This document shows positions 22,235 through 34,803 of a stretch of 64,000 nt of DNA, piece by piece. The notes beneath the pieces were generated by a model. That model was not told the DNA's origin, did no database searches, and saw only the letters and a list, made by a program, of their open reading frames with translations. Both the position numbers and the translations under genes were made by a program. This stretch comes from Oreohelix idahoensis (Eukaryota > Mollusca > Gastropoda > Stylommatophora > Oreohelicidae), in contig JAMPIV010009924.1 in NCBI GenBank assembly GCA_024509875.1, positions 362,963-426,962 on the forward strand. The letters are read 5' to 3'. The stretch's first letter is position 1. Every line of letters starts with the position of its first letter.

Positions 22235-22625
22235 AACGGGAAACAGCAGGCCTTTACACACCCCCCCCCCCCCCCCCACCTATTTTTGTTAGTTTCTTTT
22301 TTGTTGGGGTTTGTTTTGTTTTATCTCATTTCTGTTTGTTTCGATTTTTCTTTTAACATTTTATTTAATTATTTTTTTTTAAAAAATAATATAGGCCTAT
22401 GCACAAAATTTGTAATTTTCATTTATCCTAATTACAATGATTTGACAGGTAATTTTCATTTATCCTAATTACAGTGATTTGACAGATGTGATACCACTTT
22501 CATGTATCGGCCGGTTATTCATGTTATCTGGAATTGAAAACATGTAGCCTAGGCCTATCCTAATTATAACCCTGCAGAGGTAGAAAGGGATATGTCTCTT
22601 CATCATATATAATAAAAAAGCATTC
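22235..22625 (+). mobile_element. LINE family A 3' end, copy c
   Basis: The plus strand begins in the 3' UTR (CAGGCCTTTACAC, then a run of about 18 C), continues through the same T-rich junction as copies a and b, and then the distal 3' tail (TATCCTAATTATAACC, GAGGTAGAAAGGGATATG), ending in AATAAAAAA. A segment of about 38 bp is tandemly duplicated at 22415-22490. It confirms that the tail belongs to the LINE. Confidence 0.75.
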
Positions 22626-23513
22626 AAAATATATTTATTTCAAAGAAATGTGGTGAAATGAACAGTGGGACATGGTCTGATAACAGGGTAGGCTATAGGA
22701 TATGGAATCGCCATCAATTTCTATTCCTGACCATCTTAAACTGTGTCAAACATATTCCCATAAGCAGTTGTAAACCAAGAAATTTCATTCAAACACTTTA
22801 ATTTTGGCCATGGTTAAAAATAAAAGTGTAAATAGGCCTACACTGTAAATTACAGACGCAAGTACAGTAGGCCTATCTATAAACTGCACTTATTTAAATA
22901 TGTTTTATAAATGAGATACATGAATTTATTACTTACCTCAGTTGAAATTATGTTTTTTCCCAGTAGCATTCGAGTAACAACAGACCCGAGCGCTAAAAAT
23001 AAATCTGCGTTCACAACATTAACGCAAAGCGCCGAAAACGCAAACCGCCGAAAATGTCTGGAAATGGATTTAGTGCGCAAAGGGAAGTAAAAATTCTACA
23101 GTAACTGAAGTTTAATGAAAAATACCATCAATAAACCGAACCAAGCCCAACTTTCGATTTCGTATTTTTTCCAGGTCAGATGCGAGAAATCATTGGCTTT
23201 TAGCCATTTTTCCAGCCTTTTCAAGGCCTGGAATTGTTTTTTTCATTTTCCAGGTCGCTATTAACCCTGATTAAAGGTAATAGAAACAGAGGGAGGAAAT
23301 AAAATAACACTCACACATAAACATACAGAGCAGGGGATAACGTACACATGGAAAGACGTTGAACAGATGGTGTATACAGCACAGAAGGCCTTGGCGTGAG
23401 CTTGTTGAAGATCTATGCTCCACATGAAATTGAAGGACATTTCACAAATCAAATATTCTTCCAGCTATTTTTCTGTCCTCAAGAATTATTTAAATTATCT
23501 ATTTCTTAGAAGT

Positions 23514-23515
<2 letters not shown>
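22626..23515. other. Stretch with weak LINE remnant
   Basis: Near 23340-23420 the plus strand has TWKDVEQMVYTAQKALA, similar to the C-terminus of the LINE at 37470-38870. A TTTTCCAGCCTTTTC-rich segment at about 23205-23260 resembles one near 20490. No host gene is supported. Confidence 0.4.

Positions 23516-23516
<1 letters not shown>

Positions 23517-23606
<90 letters not shown>
23517..23606. repeat. (AT)n microsatellite
   Basis: About 45 uninterrupted AT units. A shorter AT run lies at 23878-23897. Confidence 0.97.
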
Positions 23607-23607
<1 letters not shown>

Positions 23608-23894
23608 CAAATCAACAAACACGTAAAACAACAAGTCATCTCTCAGAGAGACGAATACATAAAATACACCACTTCATTATGATAATAGTTTTTTTTTTTT
23701 TATTTCAAAACTGTTTTGCTTACATTGCAAAAACTGCATTGTCGATAAAATAAATGAAGCCAAAATTTTTTTCAGATGGAATGATGGTGATAATGACGAC
23801 ACTGAAATGACTCTTTATATCATATACACAGTCTGCCCAAACCATTATATAAAAAAGGCCCAGCAAATTACACATAACATATATATATATATAT

Positions 23895-24060
23895 ATACTA
23901 CTGGACAAAAGTTAAGGGCCACCAAGAAAAACTCCACTATGGACCAAATAAATGCAACCAGGTGTAAACAATTTATTACAAAATAAAGTTGATTCATCCG
24001 TGGAAAAGATCAGTCAAGTGTTTTTTAATAAAGTGTGACTTACTAACAAAAAGAAATTCA
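23895..24060 (+). mobile_element. Tc1-like transposon end
   Basis: The sequence TACTGGACAAAAGTTAAGGG, followed by CCACC, directly follows an AT run and matches the usual terminal sequence of Tc1-like elements. No transposase or opposite end is found nearby, so only one end is recognised and the right boundary is a guess. Confidence 0.5.
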
Positions 24061-24359
24061 ACTCACTTTTTCACCTTTTGAACTAGTGGGGCGTGTTGCA
24101 AAAACCACTAGTTTTTGCAGCAACAATGGCAATTTTCATGTGCGGGTTAAAGTGACCCAGTTTTTGGACATTTAAAAAAAAATTAACCTAGTGCACACAG
24201 AAATGTATACACATTTCTCTGAGCTCAGTTTTAATGACATTTTCACTTGTCTTTACAGTTTGCCAATCAATTAAAAATTATACTGAGGAACTTCTAATCT
24301 TTAAAGCAAAAAATGAAGTAAATGGTGCACAAACAACCTCAGATTATAAACTTATTTAA

Positions 24360-24474
24360 TTAGTACAATGGAACGAGCTCCATCAGTTCCCGGGAATCTC
24401 TGAAGGGACAACGAAAGAGTGCAGCTACTGCTCCATTGGGCATGTCATCAGACGCGGCTGATATCAGCACAGGG
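24360..24474 (-). CDS. Possible last exon of an unrecognised gene
   Basis: On the minus strand an AG acceptor after a long T-rich tract (TTGCCAG at about 24475) opens a frame reading VLISAASDDMPNGAVAALF, then CPFRDSRELMELVPLY and TAA. The stretch is GC-richer than its flanks. Against it: it is short, unrecognised and unsupported by any second exon. Confidence 0.3.
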
Positions 24475-24479
24475 CTGGC

Positions 24480-26470
24480 AACGACATCATGTATTAAAAA
24501 AAAGATAAAGAAACTACTACTGCAAAAGCACATTAATGCTTTGATGCAGGTGTCCTGCAAGAGGACCACAAATGGTGGGTTCATGCCAAAGGGAGAGAAA
24601 AGAGAAATGAATGAATGGTGGAACAAGGGAGGCAACATGTTGATTGTAGTCTCCTGATTGACTACTATGAGATTTTGGGTGGGATACTCAAATACTGCGA
24701 TTCTGAAAAATCTGAGGTATAATTTATCCCTTCATCATCTGCCAGGATTTTCATCAGTTTCTGCTACTTCAAAAAATTATTTAAAATGCAAAGACAAATG
24801 CTGTGACAAATGGAAGAATGACAACTGCAAGAATTAAAAAAAAATGAAAGCATCCGAGGCTGTACGCACCAACTACTATAAAATCAAACTAAAATCCACA
24901 GCACAATCAAACACAGATTTTAAGAACATCCAACACCAAAACTGAGCGAGTTTAAGCTGAAGCTGTGACATCGATTTCATTTCAAAGCATACTGAAGAAT
25001 AAATGTCCAATATAGATTTTTTTAAGTACTGCTTTACAGGACATTTGTTAAAGTTCACTCAAGCTGTTCTCTACATTAAAATGTTAATTTATATTTTAGC
25101 TATAAACACTGCAAATTTAAAATAAAGATAAGACATTTTCTTTTAATTTTCAATAAAGACAATTCATCACTTAAATTCTGTTCCAGCATAATATTTACGT
25201 TCTAAATTGCAAGTTACATCATGTGATTCTTTGACATGACCAAAGAAAAAAAAAAGCAGGACTAAAGAAGTTTGTGAACTGCTGTTATATATATATCTTG
25301 GCTGGGCATGACTCTTTCTCCCTGGCAATGTGTGATGAGCAATGAGCATGTGAAGATGACATCTGTAATGTTTTGGTGAGAATGACATGAACAGAGAAGT
25401 GGACACAGCACACACAGAACCTGCTGAAACCAAGAACAACACTGATATTTCATATTATGTACAGTTAATTGAAATTAAGAAAACTTGTTTCCATACTTAC
25501 TTCATATCTGGATATTTTTTTTTAAACTTTAATATAATGGGCATTTACTTTAAAATGTTACTGGAAATTTTTATTTTTGTTTCGTTTTAAAAAGTCAAAA
25601 TAAACAAATAAAAAAAAAATGAAATGGCAAATGGATAAAAGATTGGAGCAGCATAAAATAATTTACACCAACTCCCAGGATCTGTGTGCACACACTTATT
25701 CATTTAGGCAACCAGTCTTCTCAACGGCTATCTCTGACCCACTCTTACTCATCAGTTCAATTACATGGAACAACATTTGTAATCATAACTGAACAGGAGT
25801 ACATAATCATAGTATAAACTTGATCAAAAACTTGTACATGTTTGATAATATTGCCCTGACCATCCCTGGAATGATTCATAACATTTGATGACATCAACTT
25901 GCCATAGCGTTTCTGTAAAATTCAAATACATCAGGTAGCAAGAAAGAACCAAAAAATAATAATAATAATTTGACAATGTCATTTGTACATTGCAGGCAGT
26001 CTTAATGAGGACAATAAAGGGATATTCCAATAAAGCATGTACAAAAACATCTGAACATTAAACAATCTTTAAAATGCTTTATAAATCCCTTTATAATCCT
26101 CAAATCCTGCGGCCAAAAATTCCAACACTGAAATAGGTATTTTTCTATGTCAGCCTATCTGAAAGGGAATACAGTTTTTTTTTCCTTGGCTAATTAACAA
26201 TATAACTATAAATATATTCAATGAGCAAAGCCATTGTATAATAAAAGTAAGCTCCATAAACTGACAAATTTTTTAATTTTTTTTCAAGCAACTGATATTT
26301 ACCAAACTTGCTAAGCTTAAAAATGTTGTTAAAAAGTCGCAGACATATATTAAGTTCTAGCTTTACTGACAGCTTCTGATTCAATAAAATAAAAGAAAAA
26401 AATCCCAGCCCTCAATCCAGGGAATTCCCCATTCTCCACTTACTGTTACTGGAAAATGTCTGTATAAGCA
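24480..26470. other. Stretch without recognisable gene
   Basis: AT-rich, with only short unsupported ORFs and homopolymers. Confidence 0.5.
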
Positions 26471-26471
26471 A

Positions 26472-26697
26472 TAATTAATGGGTGAGATATTTTCATCCAT
26501 TATTCCCTAGCCCACAGTTAACAGCTAATATATTATCACATGCCTTCCTCTAATCCACAATTAATGGGTGAGATATTTTCATCCATTATTCCCTAGCCCA
26601 CAGTTAACAGCTAATATATTATCACATGCCTTCCTCTAATCCACAATTAATGGGTGAGATATTTTCATCCATTATTCTCTAGCCCACAATTAATTGG
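26472..26697. repeat. 86-bp tandem duplication, 2.6 copies
   Basis: Units start near 26474, 26560 and 26646 and are nearly identical (ATTAATGGGTGAGATATTTT at each start). The third is partial and slightly changed. The near identity suggests recent slippage or unequal exchange. Confidence 0.95.
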
Positions 26698-28094
26698 ATG
26701 AGAACTAACTGCGCAATCAGTAATTTAAAACTGCAGCTACTTTGAATTTAATCTTAGCAACAACAACAACCAAAAAAAAAATCTGGAAACTTGACCTAGT
26801 GACCGGTTGATCGCATAAAAAGGTAATCAATGACACGTACGACATCTGTGTCCTAGAAAACGCTCACTGACTGAAATCTCAGCCATTAACAAAATGAATA
26901 TAAATGGAGTAAGCATTCTTTGTCCCAAATCCAAATCAGCACTTTTAAAAAAAGGTTGTATTACAACTTGTAATGCTTTTGAAACATTCTGTCTAATCAG
27001 TTCAATCAGAGATTAATGCATACTATTAGCCATGTGTGAACTTAGAAAATGGGTAAGATCTGGTAGAAAGTACCAGCTCGGAGTTAAGAAATTTACATTT
27101 ACCAACTGTTGATTAATTACAACTGTCACAAAGGTTTAGAAATCCATTTAACTGTGAGAATACATGCTGAAAACCGCACATAAACCATAGGTTACTTTCA
27201 ATGTTCTTGATATTCAAACAAATGCTTGAAGTATGCTTACTTTTTCATTAAATTGTTCAGAGGAATAATCGTTTTTTATTCCTTACCAATCTAGTGGTAT
27301 CTGAGGAGAAAAAGAAAGTTCTCCTGCCAGCATGTCGTTAACAATGACTAATGTGAAGTTTGGCATGTGACCTGGCATCATCATCATGCAAAACAAATGG
27401 CTAAATAAACCACCACCAGAAGAGCACAGAAAAAAGTACTTTGGCACAGTCTTCCTGCAAGGAGTGTAACTGCAGTGGTTGCTCCATTCTCCTTAAGGAG
27501 AAAGAAAGGAGAGAAAAAAGTTGCTAAACTGTATGATATATTACTATTGTAAAAACCTGTTTTTAAAAATCTGGCACATGACTGACTGAGGCAGAATTTT
27601 TCAAATTTAAATTTCAACCAATGTTTTTTTTTTCAATTTTGTGATCTCCTTCTTCTTCTTCTCGTTTGCTGTTGTTTAGTAATGTCTACACAAGAAGTCC
27701 GGTTCTCTGGATGTATGTTGCTGTGGTTGAAAATTTTGTGATCAAAATCAAGATGCTGGTTAGGGGCTAAATGCATTTAAAAAATCACAACATGTCTACT
27801 TAATGAAACAGAGATTCATCAAGGAGTGCCTATATTATTAGATTCGTGCTTTATAAAACAATCTGTCTTACTGAATGCCAACCAAATAAAGTTCTCATTT
27901 TGACTGCCCACAGCACAGCTATCGTCCATGTTTCCTCCTACAATGTTATATGCCAGTAATCATTTTCTGACGATATTTTTTCCCTAAGATCAATATCTTA
28001 GCGGTACCTCTACAACTTTCAGACAATATTCGTCCATTTGTGTGTTGCAGTTTTAAAATTAATGTACAGATTTACAATTTTACATTCCCTCGTC
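26698..28094. other. Stretch without recognisable gene
   Basis: Only short unsupported ORFs are seen. Confidence 0.5.
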
Positions 28095-30330
28095 CATTAC
28101 TCTTCAATTCCTGGTGGAACATAGGCATTCAGGCCCAGACTTCCTATCCTGTGCCATTCATTCAACTTCCTTTCATGTCTTCTCATCCCTTGTAAGTCAC
28201 CAATTCCTTTCTCTGTCTTTTTTTTAGTTTCTCTCTAATTCTCTTATTTTCAGAGCAAGGACCATCTTATAATGCTATCAACTGGCTTCCTCTATGTGTG
28301 TCCTAACTCATGTCTTTTCCCCATCTCTTGCTCCGCCAATATTTGTCTAGCTCATTCCATCAGTTCCACATGAGTATTTAGTCATACCATTTAAATCCTT
28401 TATACGAGTTCTGTGTATCAGTTTTCATTTATGCAAGTCTAACATTTTTATTGTTTTACAGCTAAATAATAGGATGCCCTTGACCTATGAGTGGAGGATT
28501 CTTATTTTTGCTGCACATATATTTCACAATGCAATGAAAACTTCTCTTGCATTTTCTATTTTTATTCTGATATCATTGACAAATCCAAAGTGGTGATTTC
28601 AGTTCCAAGTTCTGTTCTACTATTATGAGCAGTGTGACTAATCTGTTCTGAGTTGGGTCTGTTTTACCAAAAAGTCACTTGTTCTTCTTTCAGTTCTGTT
28701 TGTCTGGCTTCTTAATATCTCAAGAATGATCCTGTTTAATATTTTCCCTAGTACAGACAACAACATTATTACTCTGTAATTTATCACTCCAGCTTTGGCA
28801 TCATGACCATCTACTCCTTCTTCCAGTCTACTGGTATTTCTCCTATCTACAAAGTAATCTATATCATATCTTTGTAATGGTGTCAATGCCTGCTTTGATG
28901 ACATTTGCTGGAATCCATCTAGGCTTGTACCTTTACTAATTTCTTCATTATTCTGTTTGTCCAGTACAGTATTAATTTGTGACTTATTTTCTGCTGGCTG
29001 GACATAGGGGGAGAATCTTGAACAGCAGGTCTATTTAGAAATTCCTAAAAGTGTTCCATGCATATCTTCTTTGATCTTTTATGTTGTTAATCAAATGTTC
29101 ATTCTTGTCCTTGATCAGATCATTTTTTTTTTTTTCTTAACCAGCGGCACTTGGGCTTTCAGCCCTTCGGCCCAATGACATGTCATTGCGAGGCTGGGGA
29201 ACCTGAGGACTTTCCTTCCAACCCGGTCAGGAGCTTCGCTCCTTCCCATCCACAGAGGGTTTATCACAGGAGCCGTTCAGGCTATTCAGTCAAATTTCCG
29301 GCCGTAAACATTTCTTCAAACGCTGACGCCCGGGTTTGAACCATGAACACCTGGTCGCCAGTACAATACCGAAGCCATTACACCAGCGACGCTCCCTTGA
29401 TCAGATCATATATGTGTATTTAATTGCTATCTTCGTTGTACTATTGTACAGGTCCTTCACAATTCCTTTGGTTGTATCTGTTTCTCTTGCCAACTCATCA
29501 ATATGTTTCCTGTTATAGTCTCTTCTGAGACTCCTTTGTACCTCTTTGTTTGTTTCCATGAGACTTGACTCTGGAATGTTTGGTTTTGCTAGATTAACTA
29601 TGTCCTTATTTTTTTCTCCTTTCTCTTGTCTTAATTAAGGTTTCTTTTGTTATCCATGCTGGTGTTCTTTTTTTTCCCCAAAGAACTTTCTCATCTCTAA
29701 TCTATATATTTTTTATCTGTTGTCCACAGTGTTTTTTTTTTTTGTAGCTATGTATTGCTGTAGACCTGAAGATGATCTGATGCCACACCTGATCCTCTGC
29801 ATACTTTTAAAATTACATGATGATCTAAACTTTTTACTCATAAATGATCAATCTGATTGCCTGTCCTGTGATCTAGTGATATCCATGATGCTTTATATAT
29901 TCTTTTATGTGGAAACAAGCTTCCTCCTATAAAACAGATGGAGTTCAGGAATATTTCTCCTTCACTGTCCCTCGTCCAGATTTTCCGACGATTTATTTAA
30001 AGCTACTATTGTCTTCTAATCTTTAAACTCAGGTCACCTATCAGGACTGTAATGTCTTTACTTCTATTTTTACTCATCATATTTTGAGATTTGGTGCGAC
30101 ATTTTTTCACATATGATATTCTTCTTTTTCATTAGTTCGTCTACAACAATGGATCATGTTAATATTTATTTTTGGCAATTCTGAATGTTGTAGACATCAC
30201 TCTGGGCCCCATACTGCTTCTGATTCCAGGAGTGTCTTCTGTGCCTCTTTTGATAGAATTAGAGCCACACCTTCACTATTAGATGTTCTTTCCTCATCGT
30301 TTTCCTGAGGAAAGCACTTTTTCTCATACT
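28095..30330 (-). pseudogene. Old LINE copy with endonuclease and RT remnants
   Basis: A highly decayed minus-strand LINE of the same family as 37470-38870. The right part (about 30330-29940) has endonuclease remnants: GVALILSKEAQKTLLES, and a block resembling GGSLFPHKRIYKASWIS with DHRTGNQIDH. The left part has RT remnants such as NYRVIMLLSVLGKILNRIIL and a C-terminal zone aligned with 37860-38040. It is disrupted by many stops and by a SINE at 29124-29394. The endonuclease nicks target DNA to prime reverse transcription. This copy retains more 5' sequence than the younger one. Confidence 0.75.
29124..29394 (-). mobile_element. tRNA-derived SINE with poly-A tail
   Basis: Flanked by CCTTGATCAGATCAT at 29109-29123 and 29395-29409. 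On the minus strand the head begins at 29394 and contains a pol III A box (TGGTGTAATGG) and B box (GGTTCAAACCC) spaced as in a tRNA gene. A T run on the plus strand at the left is the poly-A tail. The length is 271 bp. It is inserted into the old LINE, so it is younger than that LINE. Confidence 0.93.
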
Positions 30331-31137
30331 GTTGCCCAATAGGTTAGCAACAAATGTACTACTGCATTTTATCAGGCAGCTAAGGAAGGTTGGACATGGA
30401 GCCAGCTATCCTATCTTGTACACACTTAAAGCTTAAAAAAAAATTGTAAAAAAAATTCAAATTAAATTATTATTTACTTAATTATGGGATTCCCATCAAT
30501 TTTGCCAGTACACACTGTACAACTATATCAACTACATAACTATTAGATACAATATTTTGGACATATTAAACAGACCTTGTTGAAAACCATAATAGAAGGA
30601 TGAGTTGAAGGCAAACAAGCAAAAGGAAGACAATGATACAAGTGGGAAGATCACATCAAAATATGGACAGGGAGAAGCCTATCAGAGTTACCATCGAGGT
30701 AAGAAATTGAAGACATTAGAGATTCATTGCAGCCAAAATTCGATGCACAGATGGTAGTTGACCTGAATAATGTAACACGATGATGAAAATACTTTTTGCC
30801 ACACTGCGATGGTTACTTGTGATGCAACTCCAAGAAAATGCTAATATGCCAACATATCTTGTACTTAATTTGTTAAGAATAGCAATTTTTAGATGCTTAC
30901 AGTGTATTAAACTTTAGTTACTCTGTCACAAAGTAGTATAGGTTATTAAGTGTACAAAAAAATGATCCTAGATACAAATTAAAATCAATTTAAAGGCACT
31001 GACATATTCAGAAATGTCTAAGTAAAGATGAATATTAAACCATATTTTCTTAAAACTCAGCATTTCATATGCATCATTTTCAACCATGCCAGCTGTTTGT
31101 CATATATTTTTTTCAATTTTAACTGTTGCCATTATTT
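30331..31137 (+). other. Stretch with a decayed LINE C-terminus
   Basis: At about 30535-30785 the plus strand carries YFGHI, KTIIEG, a Lys/Arg-rich GRQ block, WEDHIKIWTGRSLSELPS and a tail. This matches the end of BovB/RTE-like LINE proteins with stops in frame. Nothing else is supported. Confidence 0.5.
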
Positions 31138-31650
31138 ATGAAGAAAAATATCTCGTTCAACCTCTGATATGTTATATTTAGGATATACAGTGTCTCTAAT
31201 TCCAGATAATAATTTCAGTTGCCGATACCTGATTGTGGTATCATTTAACCTTTCCAAGTATTGTAAACAGAGTAAATGGGACCCAAAGTTGCAGCAATAG
31301 TGAATGCAGTCAGCAACCCATAGCTTGACTGCTTGCATCAGGACCAGCGAACCAGAGCTGGTCAAGACCGTACTCCACCTCCACGTGGTGGTCCTGGAAA
31401 CAGTCTGCAGCAGTGCAGTCTGGCTGAGCGAGTACGGATCGAAATGGGAAGGCAAACCCGGTCCCTAAAAAATGCCGTGCTGAAGTCGGATGTGTCGACC
31501 GAAAGGTGCAGATATCACAGCTACGGCGTAAACAGACACAACACAACCACCGTCCTTTTCAGGGCGAACGAGGAAGAAGAAGAAGAAGAAACAGAGTAAA
31601 TTAAAAGTGTCAAATTGTGTGGATGTCACTGTTCAATGTTAATATTGTGT
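31138..31650 (-). mobile_element. LINE family A distal 3' tail, copy d, split by SINE
   Basis: The minus strand matches the tail of copies a-c. It is interrupted by the SINE at 31278-31588 and resumes at 31602. The tail happens to be open here (YRQLKLLSGIRDTVYP and EVERDIFLHK). Across the copies it contains frameshifts and stops, so I treat it as untranslated LINE sequence. Confidence 0.7.
31278..31588 (+). mobile_element. GGGACC-type SINE-like element, copy 2, full length
   Basis: Flanked by AAACAGAGTAAAT at 31265-31277 and 31589-31601. It starts GGGACCCAAAG and ends CCTTTTCAGGGCGAACG with a (GAA)n tail. The length is 311 bp. Its 5' end coincides with copies 1 and 3, so this is a discrete element and not a random truncation. 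The source of its promoter is unknown. Confidence 0.93.
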
Positions 31651-31899
31651 GCATCATTAAAAATGTTTATGAATGACCTATCTTGTGATACCAATACAGC
31701 AATATCTAAAATCATCATTATGTTATTGATTTTAATATGCTGTCTGACATAAACAACAAGTAAGATCAGTAGTCGGGATACCGAAACCTATTACTCCCAG
31801 GTCTTTCAAAGTTTATACAAAAATTTTGAACTTCATGACTTTTTATGATACTCATCAATGATTCTGTCAGACAGTTCATTGCGTAATAAACTTCTTGCA

Positions 31900-32345
31900 T
31901 GAAATAAGAGCTGTCTAGTTTAACTATCACTCTCAAAAGAAAAGAAAATAAAGAACAATTTTTAGAAGGATCTATTATCCAATCAAAGACGTTACTACAA
32001 ACAAATGGAGAATAAGATCAAATAAGGAAATACATCACTTATAATGATGAGCAAATAGTTAACACTTTGAAATTCAACAAACTGAGATGGGTGGGATAAA
32101 TCAAAAAAAGGAGATCAACAGAGGGAGGTAATGAGAAAATTCAAGACAAATAACCGAGGAATATTCAAAGACAAAGATGGACGGACAGCATAAAATGGAC
32201 ATAGATCGATAAAATACAAATGGAAACAAAACCCATTAAAAATAGAGAAAAATGGAAACAGACTGTTTATCAGTCTTAATGGCAAGGAAAGCTGAGGGGA
32301 CAAAAATGAAAATCAATCCTTCAGAGACGACATGATGCCTGAAGG
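31900..32345 (+). pseudogene. Decayed LINE C-terminal region
   Basis: The plus strand has KFNKLRWVG, RRSTEGGNEK and QRWTDSIKW-like blocks typical of LINE C-termini, across stops and frame changes. The boundaries are approximate. Confidence 0.45.
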
Positions 32346-32424
32346 TTCAGCAAATTGATAAACAGAAAAAGAATGCTTAGAATTTTGTTAATACCCTTAA
32401 TGATATAATGTTATGTCTTTTAGC

Positions 32425-32665
32425 AATGGTAGCGCAGTGGTTGGTTGGTTAGTGGGATTTTTTAAACTGTAAACGGCTCCAGGGTCGACCCAGCCTCATG
32501 AATTGGGTACCAGGGCAACTCTGGGAAGGTTAAGGCGGCCGGCGAGATGCTGACCACATCACCTCTAGTGTGCCGATGGTCAAGAAAATATGGGCCTAAC
32601 ACCATATTCCCAATATGCATCAATGGGTGTGTAACGGGATCTTTTACCTTTACCACTGTAACAGA
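32425..32665 (+). mobile_element. tRNA-derived SINE, head partly deleted
   Basis: The body matches the SINE at 50215-50485 in reverse: GGGTCGACCCAGCC, AACTCTGGGAAGGTT, GGCCTAACACCATATTCCC. The 5' end retains TAGCGCAGTGG (A box), but the B-box region is replaced by GGTTGGTTGG-like sequence, so the internal promoter is lost. Confidence 0.85.
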
Positions 32666-34070
32666 AATATCAATAGTTGATTATAAAGATTACAAATTAA
32701 AACAATCCTTTAACACAAAACAATATATGTATTTGGGCATTCTGCAATCCTTGTATTGTGTGAAATTTTGGACTGCCAGATCACCCACCAGTGGTGAGGC
32801 AATGATCAAATGTTGAGCGAATAATTGTCTTTCTTTGTTACAATGGTGATGTGACCAAAGTTGCTGGCTAGCGACTTAAAATTTCATGCCATGATTCTTT
32901 TAAATGAATACATCTTCAAATGTGTAATATATGTGGATATTCATTCATAAGTAGGAATGAACATACATTGATAAGTCATATATGACATGCATAAACATAA
33001 ATGTAAACATAAAATGCATGAAAAGGGGCATTAATTTTTGCAATCTTATCAAAGCAACCATTGATTATATTGCACAACCCATAAACCTGCCACTTCAAAT
33101 AAATATGAAAACTGTAAAACTGGAACAAATTTGGGAATTAATTTTTAAGACCAGCAGGGCTCTATTTTCCAGTTTCACAGCTAAATTATTATGCCTGTAA
33201 ACTATAGCAAATTAAAAATCTTAACATTTTCTGTGGCCCAATCCCACATCAAATAAGAACACCAATAACAGAAACTTAGGTGTTTATGTTAATCTGCTGT
33301 TTGTTTAATCATTAACTGGAAACTGGAATTATCAAGCGAAATTAAAAATATATCATAGAGATTTGTAAACATCAACACTGCTCACTGACAAGAGAGAAAA
33401 AGAACTAAAAAATTTTCCTTCGTCAAAAACAATAAATAAATTTACATTTACTTAAAGTGGCAAGATTGACACCATTCCAAAGAGCTAACAAATTTTTCAA
33501 AAGTCAATATGTGGTTATTAAAAATGGAAGGAAATAAAAATCTTGTATCATAACAAATAAAATAAAAAATAAAGACGGCATCAATCAATTATAACCAATA
33601 AACCAAAAAATGTTGTCCTCAACAAACATATGGGATAACTAAGTAGATGAAACTGTAGATGTTACTGCATGAATAAAATGAAATAGAAGCTTATTTTGTA
33701 ACAACTGAAAAAAAACAACAATTAAAAACATAATGATTTCTATACACAGCCAATTTTGATGACGTATATTACAACCTAAAAATGGTTTGCATTTTGTCAC
33801 TACATTAATGAAAATGATAACAATAAGAACATTACTAAATCCCATAAAGTCCCCTCTTTCTCCTTTTATCACTCCAAAAGGTGCATCTTGGTGAGTCACC
33901 ACTGCAGTTGATTCCCTCACAGGAAGCCTACGTCAAAGCATTCTGTGCTCATGAGGTGGTGATTTCTGTAGAATTTTGTTTTGCCTGGTGAGAGTGCCGT
34001 GCACAACCTCACTTCAAATGCCTCTGACATGCCAGAGGCAGCAGTGGTCATATTTTTTATATGCTTCTCA
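32666..34070. other. Stretch without recognised gene
   Basis: AT-rich. A GC-richer patch at about 33865-34050 contains an AP-1-like TGAGTCA, but I cannot link it to a gene. Confidence 0.45.
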
Positions 34071-34372
34071 GGGACCTAAGACGCGTCAACAGTGAGGAAT
34101 GCAGTTAGCGACCCATAGCTAGACTGCTTGCGTCAGGGTCAGTGAACCAGAGCTGACCAAGACCCTACTCCACCTCCAAGTGGTGGTCCTGGAAACAGGC
34201 TGCATCACTGCAGTCTGGCTGAGTGAGTAGGGATCGAAGAGGGAAGGCTAACCCGGTTCCAAAATTGCCATGCTGAAGTCGGATGTGTCGGCCGAAAGGT
34301 GCAAATATCGCAGCTTCGCTGTAAACGGACACAACGCAACCAACGTCCTTTTCAGGATGAACGAAGAAGAAT
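34071..34372 (+). mobile_element. GGGACC-type SINE-like element, copy 3
   Basis: It starts GGGACCTAAG and ends CCTTTTCAGGATGAACGAAG. CTTCTCA flanks both sides (34064-34070, and about 34375 with one inserted C), consistent with a short target duplication. It is more divergent from copies 1 and 2 in its first 40 bp. Confidence 0.85.
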
Positions 34373-34803
34373 GCCTTCTCAGAAACCTCCAGAACAAACA
34401 AAAGTTACATATGTTCCTAAGACACTGTTTATCTTAAAAAATTTTTTCTTTCACTATAAATATAAGAACACCTACAATGAAGTGAACATCCGATGGGCGA
34501 AGTGGTTAGTGACGGATTTCACATCTGAAACCTAACTCTACAGAAACATTCACCATTTGTTATTCCAAGCGAAAATTTACGAAAAAATAAACTACTTTAC
34601 TATTTACAAATGTAATTATTGTTGCCGAGTGATGCCAACTTACTTTTCTGAACTGAATGAATAAGTCTGCATAATGATAATTGTTCAATTTTTCTTGAGT
34701 GAAAAACATTGCTAATGTAAAAATTTACATACTGTTCTGATTATGAAGAAAAGAAATAATAAAAGACAAAAACTTAAACATGTTGCTGATTGACAATGTT
34801 TAA

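Noticed and set aside
29320..29394. tRNA gene (also 50420-50485, 56640-56713)
   Set aside because: A and B boxes are present, but they belong to SINE heads with long bodies; no full cloverleaf gene was identified.
31132..31455. A conserved protein family ending YRQL...EVERDIFLHK
   Set aside because: The matching segments recur as the 3' end of LINE family A and carry stops and indels in other copies; the similarity is explained by DNA descent.
33889..33900. AP-1/MARE-like TGAGTCA as Maf autoregulation
   Set aside because: A single heptamer downstream of the gene; expected by chance in 64 kb.
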